Positions 37,401 through 49,400 of a stretch of DNA of 64,000 nucleotides are shown here, one piece after another. The position numbers were made by a program, and so were the translations under genes. The notes below the pieces were generated by a model, which made no database searches, had not been told where the DNA came from, and saw nothing but the letters and a program-made list of their open reading frames with translations. How positions within the stretch are numbered: the stretch's first letter is position 1; each line of letters begins with the position of its first letter. The DNA comes from Apricaphanius iberus (lineage: Eukaryota; Chordata; Actinopteri; Cyprinodontiformes; Aphaniidae): assembly GCA_028564705.1 (NCBI GenBank), contig JAPXFQ010001681.1, positions 496,001 through 560,000 of the forward strand, read 5' to 3'.

Positions 37401-40400
37401 CGGAGTTAAAGCTATTGGCCAATAGTCATTCAGGCTTGTCACTGTGGAGCACTTAGGGACGGGGACAATCGTGGCAGTCTTTAAGCAGGTGGGGAAAGAT
37501 GACAGTGAGGTGTTGAAGATGTCTGCCAGCACCTCAGCCAGCTGGTATGCACAGTCCTTTATGAGGGTTGATATGATGAAGGGTCTTCCTTGCATCTGCT
37601 GTGGTCACATTGATGGGCTTGTCACCAGGTGGTGGTATAAGTCTGGTGCTGGGGGAGACATCAGGGAACTCAAAGCGGGCATAAAAATGGTTGAGTGCAT
37701 CTGGCAAGGAGGGGTCTCTTGGGCATTATACATCCTTGGTGTTGTAGTCCGTGATATATTTAATGCCCCTCCACATGCGCCGAGGGTCATTGGTGGTGAA
37801 GTGACCCTGGATTTTCTGGGCGTATGTGGCTTTGGCCCTCGTAATGCCCACAGTAAGTCCTTTTTGGGCCTCTCTGAGTGCTGATGCCTCACCTGCCTTG
37901 AATGCAGCATCCCTAGCTTTCAGAGTTCAGCCAGGGTTTCTGGTTTGGATAGCAGGTTATTATCCTGGTGGTGGTGACATCATCAGCACATTTGGAGATG
38001 AAACCAAGGACAGATGATGTATATTCCTCCAGGTCCCCCTCTCCTTCATGTGTAGCTGCCTTTTTGAAGTCCTGCCATTCTGTGCACTGAAAACGGTCCT
38101 GGAGCACACAAGCCGCATCTCTGGGCCACACAGTGATAGTTTTCTTCGTTGGCCTTACACGTCTCAGCAGGGGGCGGTATGCTGGCGCCACCAGAAAGGA
38201 GATGCGGTCGGAGAGGCCAAGATGGGGGCGAGGAAAAGCTCTGTATGCACCGCGGATGTTGCTGTACACACAGTCCAGAGTATTTTCTCCGCGTGTAGGA
38301 AAGGTGACATGCTGGTAAAAACTTGAGTGTCCGTCAGTTTCACGTGGTTAAAGTCCCCCGCAACCACATAAAACGCCTGCGGGTGCTTTGTCTGCAACGA
38401 GCTAATGGTGTCAAATAGCTCCTTTGATGCCTCGTTGGCATTTGCACCCGGTCGAATGTAAACAATGGTGACGAACACTGCAGTTAACTCTTGTGGCAGA
38501 TAAAACGGCCGACATTTTACAGTCATAAGCTCTATCGCCTCAGAACAGGAGCTTTTCACCAGCTCAGCAGTTACTACACCAACCTTCATTCACGTACACA
38601 CAGAGTCCTCCTCCTGGTGTTTTACCCGACAGGTCGCGATCCGCTCAGAAAAACTGAAGCCCTTCAATCTGGAAGGCTGAGTGTTTCATGTTGTTGTTGA
38701 GCTTCGATTCCATTAGGCAAAGAACAGCACAGTTCCTCATCTCTGTAAAAACCCTCAGCCTCAGACGTAACAAGTCCGGGTTGGTATCCAGTGAGCGAAC
38801 GTTGGCCAGGAAGAAAGTTGTTATTGGCGGTCTCCTAGCCTTTAACTGTGCCAGCGCACCCGCCCGCTTTCCTCTCTTCTGTTTTCGGGCACATCGTTTC
38901 CTCTTGCCCGTTGCTTCCCAAATCCGACTGCGCCACTCCGTTGTCCTCTGGAGCTGTTGGTGTCCGAGAGCAGATTTAAGTTGATCTGATATTATAATTA
39001 CCAAACTGTCCCTGATGTCTGTCAGTTCGGTTGAGCTGTACTTCAGCCGTGAATTTAGCACTAAATTAATGCCAAAAGTGCCCACAAAGGGCAACAAATT
39101 AGGCTTGATTCTGGGAGCTGGAGAAACTGCGGGAACAATGTGCGGGCCATAGCAACCAAGCTTCACCTGACTTCTAGAGACGGACAATTGGAAGACTGAG
39201 ATAAAGGGGGTAGTAGCATCTCCTGACATGGTTGAAGACAAAGTTGTGGAAGTCGAAGAGTTCATGACTGAGGTGGAAGATCAAACGTCTGAAGTGTGAC
39301 AGGATTGGTGTGGGTCAGAGGAGAGTGGGATGTCTCTTTGCCTGGAAACAGGAGAGTAGGATGCTGAGCTTGTTCCTGAACTGAACCTATTGAAGAACCT
39401 GTTCAGTTCATTGGCTCTATCAAAACTTACATCTATCCAGTCCTTCCTATGCTTAAAGCCTGTGATATTTTTCATTCCAGACCAGACATCTCAATATTGT
39501 TCCTCTGTAGTTTGTTCTCCAGCTTCTTCCTGTAAGCCTCCTTGCTGTCTCTGATCTTGAATTTTAGTTGCTTCTGTATACTCCTTAATAACTCCCTATC
39601 TCTACCTTTGAAGGCTCTTTTTTTCTTGTTCACCAGTTCCTTCAGCCCACTGGTGATCCAGGGTTTGTTATTAGGGAAAGATCTCAGAGAAAGACAAGAT
39701 TATGATCTGATTGTCCCAGAGGAGGTATTGGTTTGGACATTTAAGCATATTTTACATTTGCATAAAACAAATCCATGGTCTTGTTTTCTCTTGTGGAGCA
39801 TCTGACAAACTGTTGAAATGTTGGAAGGGTAGAAGAGAGTAAGGCATGATTAAAATCACCAGATATTGCCACAAATGCATTGGGGTGCTGGGTCTGTAGC
39901 TTAGCGACAACAGAACTGATGACATCACATGCTTGGTCAGCAACGGCTGAAGGTGGAATGTAAACAACTGCCAAAATAACATTGGTGAACTCTCGTGGTA
40001 AATAATATGGACGTAAGCTTACTGCCAAGAGTTCAATATTATGGGGGTTCATCTGGTGTAGGCTTCACCTAAAACTACTCTAGTTTCTGTTTTTCTGCGA
40101 ACACTCCTCTCCTGAGACGGATGACAATATCTCTGGGTCTCTGAAGCAGCTGCTTGACTTGCTGACTCAACTATTCTTCCCAGTACCAGCTGAGCTGTGC
40201 CAACAATATAGTTGGATCATTGAGACTGTATCTGTCAGCCCGCAATGGTGGCTACTGACTGATAGATGTAAACATAACGTCATTGTAGTGCCCGTTTTAA
40301 ATGTACATTTTATTATATATTAATTCAAATATAAATTGTTATGGAAATGTACTTTCATTCTGCACCCCTCTAAAAGTGGGATGTATTATTTTTTATATAG

Positions 40401-43400
40401 CTTTTTATGAAAATGTTCCATATACAACCTTTAAAAAAAATATGAGGATTTCACTTTAAATATTCTGAACACAGTTACAGCTTTCTCCTGGTTCTAGACA
40501 AGAACTGAGAACTGAAGGCAGAATTTGTGCACTTGACTGGATCCATACGCACTCCAACTCTCATAACTTTGCAAAAATGCTGTCGTCTGAGCTCTCGGAA
40601 ACCAAGATGCACGGAGTACAGAGTCCAGATCTGAGATGATGCTCAGATACTTGCATAGAAATTTGTTTTTTAATAATTCAGTTCCCTGAAGTGCCGTTCT
40701 GTTGCATGTTTAAAAAACTGTTGAGGACGGCAACCTCTGCTTGAAGGTAAACTACATTATGATGATTTCCCTTTTATTTCTCTGGAATGAAGCTCAGCTG
40801 AATTTATTTGAAGGAGCCATAGGTGAGCATAAACCAAATATCCCTGAATCAATATTATTAATAGTTTTAATCTTAATAATCTTAATAATATATATAATTT
40901 ATGTATGTTCCCTCACCTAAAAGCAGCTGTTATGCAGGTCACTCATGAGTAGTGCAGGAAATTGCCAATTTGCTACACAAACACCAACAGGCAGTCAGTA
41001 TTTTTGCTTTTTTTTTTTCGTAAACAGAGCACCTTGTCTGTGGACGCTTTTGGGCTTGAACGGTTCAGGCTGGGGAGCGTTTGCTGTCGCATTTTAGCAA
41101 CAGTGTGAACAAACACACACACAAAAAAAATCGTATTTGATCAGAAAAATCGGAATTGAGCATTAAAACCTGCAGTGTGAACGTAGGCTTAGCGATGTAC
41201 TCCCCGAGTCTGGCCATGAAAGCAACACAGCTAACATTTTGTAGACGATCTTCTTGTCACAGACCAAAACTGAACCCTTCTACCTTACAAGCAAAATGCT
41301 GTGTTCTGCAAAAACTCTGCGTATCACCAAGGTGCTTAAGGTGAAACATGGTGGTGGCGGCATTATACTTTAGCATTATAAACAGACCAGGAAAACTGAT
41401 CACAGCTGAGGTGACGAGGGAACTCAAAACACAAACATCATATTCGTTTCCTGTAGGAGCCATCTTGACCCTACAACAATGAAACATTGAATCAACATGA
41501 GCAGTGCAGTGGTTGGTAACAAGCCTCCTCTGTTATGGAGATAGAGCATCAGCACAACAGAGACGTTTAAAGGGAAATTCAGTTATTTTTCCACCTGGAC
41601 CTTATTTTTAGCACGTTTTATGTTTTCTTGCTCTTGATTGTCTTCTGAGCTGATTTGGGAGCTTAACAGTGAAACAATAATACAAAGCTGACGAATCTGC
41701 CGTGGTACAACACAGACCGTCTCCTGCTGTGGCGTAATTGTGCATTACGTCCAAATCGGCCCAGAAGAAAATAAAGAAGCACTTCCAGGGTGTCCGTAAG
41801 TAGGAGTTTGGGGCAGATTAAACCTTTTTACAAGCAGGATTTGTCCTGCCCCGAGCCCTCCTATTCTAAGGGTGTCTGCTGATGGAGGAAGTGGCTATAA
41901 ATACTCCTGAACGACTCAGCCTGGGACAAAAATTCTGCGTAAGAAAACATAAAATTTGCTAAAAAATAAGGTCCAGGTAAAAAAAATTTAAAAAATGGAC
42001 GCTTTAAAGCGTTAACAGATTTGTACCTTTATGTTGCAGAATCTGTGGTTCTCGCCAAACTTGGCGGGAATCTGCAAGTAAAACAAAGCATCAGAGCATC
42101 AGAAATATGATTTAAAATGTCTTGCTTCTATCATATGTCTGAAGCAGAACTCATTTTGTTTCGCAAAAAATGTATGCATACAGTTTGGTTGTTCCACAAG
42201 CCGCAATGCACTGTAGAGATTCATTACAGAAGGCTGATTATTGTGCTGTAATAACAACATGTAGGAAGGGTGAAATTACCTCTGTGACCGGGGGGACCTC
42301 TCCACGTTCGGTCAGGCCGGGCTCCCCCGCAGGAGACTCCACGCGAGACCGCGATCCGTTCTGTCGGAACATCGTCAGCTCGATGGCGTCGTCCTGGTTA
42401 GAAGCCACAGCTCTCTCAGAGTCAGAGCAGAGGAACATCTGGTCCTTCTGAGGAGCACAGAGATAAGTGAGGCTCTGCAAGGACCGTCTGGCTGGAGAGA
42501 TACATAGGGCCAACCAAATCAATCCGGGGCCCCGCAGAAATACTGAAACTGAACACAGAGTACAGATGTTAAATTGATGAAAATGTGAATATCACTCCTT
42601 TTTTCAAAAAAATCAAATTGTTTACATTTCTGTGTGGTAACTAAGCAAGTTCCTTTGTAACTAATTATTATATTAATAATGTTTTAAATTAAAACTTTAT
42701 TTTAATTTTAAAAATGTTTTTAAATGATGCCAAAATATTAAATAGATTTAAAGGAATAAAAATGTATATACTGTACTTTCACATTTACATTTTTTTGAAG
42801 TTACTTTTTTAATATTCATTGTTTGGTTTTAGTGTTACCATTGTTAAAATCTGATGCTTTAGTTCAACCTTTTTTTTTGTTTGAGCTCTAGATCTTCTCA
42901 GCTATAACATTAACAATTACCGCCGATTGATTTTTAAGATCAGCCAAATGAGCTACGCCTAATTTCCCCAGATTAGACCAAATCTCGATTGAAACGTTGC
43001 TATTATGGGTAGCAGGATTATACATTTTAGTTTTTATTTAGTTTTGACCTAAGATTTTAAATTCTACTTTAGTTTTAATTAGTTTTTACCATTGGTAAGG
43101 AAGCTTAGTTGTGTACCGGGGCAAAACTTAAGAAAAGAAGAAATACATAAAAAAATCTCAGAGAATAATTATGTTTTTTTTTATGTATTGACATGGGCCA
43201 GACTAACAACCATACAAATCAGGCAAGTATAAACGATATATAGCAGAGTAACGTTCACCTGTACAATAACAGCACCTGTGCATTAGAAAGCCTAAAATGT
43301 ATGCAGGTTCTACAGTTCTATAAAAACACTGACTGGCAACAAAACACGACAAAACAAAAGCCAAGCTACCAGGAGTACTATGATACTTTTCATCATTTTG

Positions 43401-46400
43401 CACATATTCTACTAGTAAATAATCCCAAATTGGGTTCTGGCGCTTTCTCTCAACCTTTGCTGACATGACGTTTGGCAGACCGCAGCAACACAGACGACAT
43501 GACTGGCATGCTGGGATAAGGCAGTACAGCCAGTAAAAACCACCATCAACCAGAAACTAGAGAAGGTTATTTTTCGTCAACACCGCGGATACACACACAA
43601 CCTACACCAGCTATACAGCTCCGGTGTAACACCGGCTCCCATTGCTATTGCTTGCAATTTGCAGTCGCAGTGTTATGTTAGCTTGTTTGTTGTCCGCCGT
43701 AGCTCACCTGTTATGAAGTTTTTGCTGCAGACTGCTTAATCATTCGTTGCAACCGCTTCTTCTGATGGCTTGCAATCCAAAGACGTCTTTTATTTCCTTG
43801 AAACGGGGCAAGTGGATGGGAGTGAATCCAACTTTCCCGTTCTGCTGTTTTTATAAAAGCAATTTGTGCAACCGAAAAGGCACAGCACAGATGATCGCAT
43901 GGGTTTCTAATGCCCGCGTGCCGAAGGCAGGGGGCGACATAGAAATAATTCTTATAGATTTTATGAGACACTGTATGAAACAAAAACTAAGAGCACTTTC
44001 TCAATAAATTCAGTTACTTTCAATTTGTTTTTGTGAACACTCATTGCAGTTTCAGTTCGTTTTCATTTTGTTTGAAATTCTCGCTTTTATTTCTATTTCA
44101 GTTAACGAACGTGTTTGTGTAGCTCTAATTTTCGTTATTTCGTTTGTTTTTGTTAACGATAATAACCCTTGTTGGTAGTGGTCTTAACAGAACCCCCCCA
44201 CCAAGTCAAATTTGCTCAAGGCCCCATAAGATTTTGGGTCGGCACCGGAGATTCCCAGACGTTCCTACCTGCTGCTTCTTCTCTTGGTGCTGCTTCCTCA
44301 GGCTGGTGGCCAATCTCTTGGGACAAACCTCCTGGCTCTCTGGTTGTCTGAAGTATTCGTACAGGCGGTTGGTCCACTGGCCCATGGAGCGCACATGAAG
44401 CCACATGTAGTCTGCAGGTCAGACATATTAAAACAGTGGGGGGAAAAATCTTACTGACAATAGACAATCTTGCTAAAAATGTAAGAAAAGTTCTGATTTC
44501 CTGAAACAATGTCGCTGAGAAACAAAAGTGTAGCAAACACATTCATCCTGCAGTTCACACCTGACTGCTCGGGAGCGCTGCTGATGGTGAACGGGTGCCA
44601 CTCGTACTTAGCAATCACTGGGATGTTGATGTAGATGTAATCTCCAGGTTTAAACTGGAAGGACTGAGGACGTCTGATCACCAGGTGAGTAACCTGTTTA
44701 ATCCAGGTAGAGAAAACAGCATTAAAGCAGTTGTCGACTATTTACTATCAGTCTTCAGTCACTGAGGTTTGCACAGGTACCATTAGAGTTTCAATCAGGA
44801 AGAGGTCTGGACTTTGACTAGGCCACTGCAACAACTAGAGTTGTCCCCATCTCTCACCCCCTTTCAGGTATTAGTTATGGTGTCTTCCATTTACCTGGGA
44901 AGCTGGAGCTCGTTTGGACGTCACGTTCGGAAAAGAGTTCCAGTAACGTAATCTGATAAATCGGGATTTTAATATGGCGAGGCCCATGTAGCCACTTTTG
45001 GTACTACCTCTTACAAGCAATGCTTAATGATTTACATCCCATATGCAAACACAACTTTTATTTTGTTGAGTTTAGAGATGCAGTCTTTACATGTAACATG
45101 GATTTTAGACATATTCTTACAAGTGTGTCTTGTAATATAGATATTTTTTCCCACCGAAGCTAGTATTGTTGATACGAGGAGCTTTATTTTAATAGTCTAT
45201 GTACTGACTATGAAGCGCTTACTCTTCCCAGCCGGCAGAGGCACTGTGGTTTACCCTTCCCTTTCACTTCACTTAGTGCGCATGTGCATGGCGGCAAACC
45301 CACAATAACAAACATGTCTGTCGTGTGGAACTTTTTGTCGGTCTGTGAGAATATTAAAGCCCCCGTGCATAAGAATTACCTCCAACTAGTGGTGACATCA
45401 CTAGTTGAAAACAAGGGAGTGCTAAAGGTGTCTGCACCGCCCCTGCAGGCAAAGTGGCTTACCTCTGCTAGATTTTCAAACATACCTTCCTCCTTCTCAC
45501 AGCTAATGGCTCTTTTGGTTTTTGTCAGCTTAAAACACTTTTTTGTTGGATTTTTTCCTTTCTCTGTGAAAACGTCCATTTGGCTGCATGTATTACAGGA
45601 TTTTATTCTACATTCCTAAAGAACAGCAGCTGGATCAAAGAAAAAGACGCCTGATAGACAGAGAAGTAAGTGGCTACATGGTAATGTGTGTTAGCCATTT
45701 ATCAAGCTGCTTATGTGATTTTATAACAGAATTGTGTGGTTAATTAATTGATCTGTAGCATCTCAGAATGTACAGTAAACAGGTGCTAACAACACCCACG
45801 GCTTTCTTATATACTGGGCTGGAAAGTTTTGCTTGGTGGACGCAGCTGTGTTGCTTTGGGCTCTGTCTAAAGCCTGGAGATGTTTACAAAATATATCAAA
45901 TAAGCCAAACGTCTGAGACCTTGATATAACAGAGTTTCATTGTGGTACTGTGTGCTTTTCAAATTATTTGTTAGAATACTGTTTGTGATGAAGCTTAGCC
46001 CTGCTTGCTTCAGTTTGATCTGCTCCTGGTTCTGCAGCGTGGCGGAGCATAGCGTAGCGGGGGGTGCAGGAGCCGGGTTTATAGAGAAACGAGCCATTTC
46101 ACTTCATGGTTTAACATTAACTACAGGATACAAGTTAAGTTTCAGGACAAATTAATGCTGTATAACACCAACGGTAACATTTCATCATATCAATTTCTAT
46201 CCCAGAAGTTGAAAGCTGTAAACTAGCATGATATAGTCCCTTTAAAAAATGTCTGTTTAGCTGCTACAAAGGTTAACGTCTAATACAGGGGTATAAATCC
46301 TTGTATTAAATACAATTTTTAATGGGCCACAAAAATATTCTTGACCAGTTAAAGGTCCAATTATCATCTTTATCAATCAAATCTATTTAAATTAACTTTA

Positions 46401-49400
46401 TTAATATAGCAGCAATTCCCAACACGTTATATCAGGGCAGTTTAAAGGTAATTTCAGTTTAATCATACATTATGTTAAACGTTTTCTATCTAATCAATAC
46501 GCCTCAATAAAATTCACTTATAATTCACCAATAAAAAAGCGACAACAAAATAATGTTATTTTCATTTGGTAATAATTTCAAACGAATGGGCTACTCGAAT
46601 AAAACCAAACACTTATTATTTATGCATCAGAGAAAGGCTACTTCCCCGAAATCCATGAAACTCAAACGGAACATACCGTTACTTTCTGCTATCGATTCAT
46701 AGATGGAACTAAAATCCTGCTCGCAGTTTCATACAAGAGTAGAATAATCCTTTAATTGTCCCGCAGGGGGAAATTTGGTTGTAGGATGACTTCATTGCAT
46801 TTGTGGTGATAATGCGTTTTCAGCCCCTCTCCACTCTGGCTGTGCAGGTGTGGCGCATCACCCAGCCCTGACTGCTGAGTGCAATTGGCAGATAATGAGG
46901 AGCAGATGTTGGTAATCCTGGCGCCATGGGCGGGCATTGGAAGGCAGTGCCTGCCCACAGAGACAGCTGCGCATGCCCTGGAAAGCTTATGTAATCAGAC
47001 CAAGCGCCATGGGCTGCTGAGCTATATAATGACTGTTATGCACACTTCGTACCAATTGGTGGCGGTAGTGCACCAGATTGTTGTTAGAAGACCGTTTGTA
47101 AATAAAGAATAAGTAGCGCTGAAAGTAGAAGTCAGCAGCTGACATCTAGTAGCAGCTAGTTAACAATATCCCAATAGTTTACAGCGAGTAGTTAATGTAA
47201 CTTGCAGCTTACTCACTGCACCGGTAACGCTCATAATTGCCGTGTTTCCACTTTCGGAGCTTCAGTGTGATTGAACTACATCTTTTTCTGACTGCGTCTC
47301 CATCCACAATCCACAATCAGCCCTTAAGGGGATCCGCTAAAGAGTTTTAGCAGCAAGTGTCGGTACTCAGTGCAACAGAAATAAGAGCTCGACATAGAAG
47401 AAGTAGAACTTGATGTTTGTTTCAGTTTGCCGCTGTCATAAACTGATTGGCGAGTAACTCTTATATGTACAAAGTCGGTTGTTTGGTGAGATCTGCTTTT
47501 TCCCTCTCATTTACAACTTATCAGTGCGACTTAACCAGAGCCATGCTGAGCGAATTGATTGGGCCATTTCCGAGCATTTACCCCAAATAATATATAGAGG
47601 AAGATCGCTAAATCACATACACAAGCCATAGTCTGTAAAAAAGAATAGACAACGCCTCCTCACTCCTCCCTGTTTACCAGAATGACACACTTTCATGGGG
47701 GAATTCATGACGGATTTACAGACTCCTCCTTCCCAGCTCTGACGAAACATGTTCCTAAAAAGGGCATGGGGCGGGATCTTCACTTTAGACTCTGTCCTCG
47801 CGGGGCGTGTATGGGCGTGTAGTTCGGTCATAATCGCGCCCATTCTGCTCCCGCATCTTTAGCTCTGATGCTGAACTTGGCTAACTAAGCAAAGGATAAT
47901 AGCCCCATGCCTGACTGCTGCCGTATCTGCGCCCCTCCGAAGGTTCTCCTATTTCTCATACCTCAAAAGGTAAGAACTAGTAACTTGAAATAATTATTAA
48001 AATGTAGTGTTACTATAATTAAATTCAAACGAAACAGCCTGTCAATCAAAGTCCGGCCCCCTTATTAATTATGCAAGATTTCAAAAAATTATCTTACGAA
48101 AACCAGCCTGGTTTCAATTTTTTTGACTAGCCCAGCGTTATCTCAGGAGTAATATGTAGGCATAGAAAGTAAAAAAAAAATTGAAACCAGGCATTAAAGT
48201 TGTTTTTAACGTTTCTAAAGTCCAATGCTTTTCAATGGGGCCTAGTGGCCAAATGGAGGTACTACAGCAATGGAGGAGCAATGGCAGCCTCCATGGTATG
48301 CGGTCACAAAGCAGAGCTGCCAGCGGCCATTGACACAAGCAGACACACAGCAGGTGTGTTAAAGTGAAATGTGTTCCCCCCTCGAGGTGTGTTTCGGCTC
48401 GGTGCATGACAGCGGCTCGTCCGCGGCTCCTTCTGGAGTACGAAAACAAACTTTCTAATCACTGATCTAAAACAGACCAATCGTTCAGGAAAACTCCAGA
48501 AGCTACCTCGGACTCTAAAAGAAACTCAGCCTTTAATTGATGTATAGAAAGGATGTCAAAAAAAGCTGTTTTGACCCGTAAATATATAACACACTGCAGA
48601 CGGGAGTATAAAACTTGAAAGAGGTTAAATAAAACGGTGCCCCTCCCCCCCAAAATAAGCCAATGCCTGCCCAGCTAAATTACCCTGGCCCTAGGTCTGA
48701 TAGTGGATTGGGGGAGAATTAATGCAATTGCTTATTGTTTATATTTAAGCTGTCTAATTTTCTTTTAACAGAACATTTACAAGTAAGCACTTTTCCCCAT
48801 CAGGATAACTTACAGCTCGAGGGTGAACATAAAATGTCTTGCTCATTGTTGCTGCTGATGGCACAGAGAGGACCGAACCGTTGCACTGATACCGAGCGGA
48901 CAAACACGCTTCACGTGGTTTTCGGTTATTTAATGGAGCACACGCAATACCTCGCTGCCTCAGTATGAATACATTTAAAAAAAACGTGGCTTCAGGGACA
49001 GACATAGGAGGCCGGACCTGGCCCAGCGGCCACCTATTGGGAGACACTGGTTTAATAATCAAAGTAAAAATGACATTATTGCATCGTTAAAAACATGGAA
49101 TCTTTTATCTTTTAAAAACGGAAAAAAAGGGAGAAAGGGGAGAAAAAAAATACAGGAGGAAAAAGGAGAAAAACTGAAAAAGCAACAATAGAAACAAAAA
49201 GGAAATAACTAAAAAAGATGAAAAGAAGAATTGAAGAAAACGGAAAAAAATGGCAAAAGTTTTTAGCTACTACAAAGTCGTTTCTCTTCGCACTTTCATT
49301 ACGCCACAGAAAACAGCTGGACGCCTATTGAAATGTATGTTTAAAGGGCTAAGAATAGAAAAGACATACTTGTCTGGTATTTCCTGAAGTGTTCTGTCAC

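Larger units (their letters stand above)
33360..40090 (-). mobile_element. LINE A: old CR1-superfamily-like LINE, interrupted by at least three insertions
   Basis: Pieces of one minus-strand element. The endonuclease segment ([32 protein letters not shown]) is near 40050-39750. Linker is at 39475-39161. RT start ([20 protein letters not shown]) is at 36138 and RT core ([16 protein letters not shown]) near 35730. The end ([26 protein letters not shown]) is at 34640-34155, with the 3' end at 33535-33365 (ATACTTTATTG on plus). The catalytic YADD part is lost at the plus-strand insertion 34655-35530. Contains stops; not functional. Confidence 0.75.

Noticed and set aside
45284..45619. 111-codon plus-strand open frame in nox5 intron 7
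   Set aside because: No recognisable motif, repeat-rich surroundings, length within chance expectation.
46879..47112. 77-codon plus-strand frame ending near AATAAAGAATAAG, resembling an LTR-type end
   Set aside because: No matching second LTR, primer site or gag/pol sequence; more likely a MITE end.
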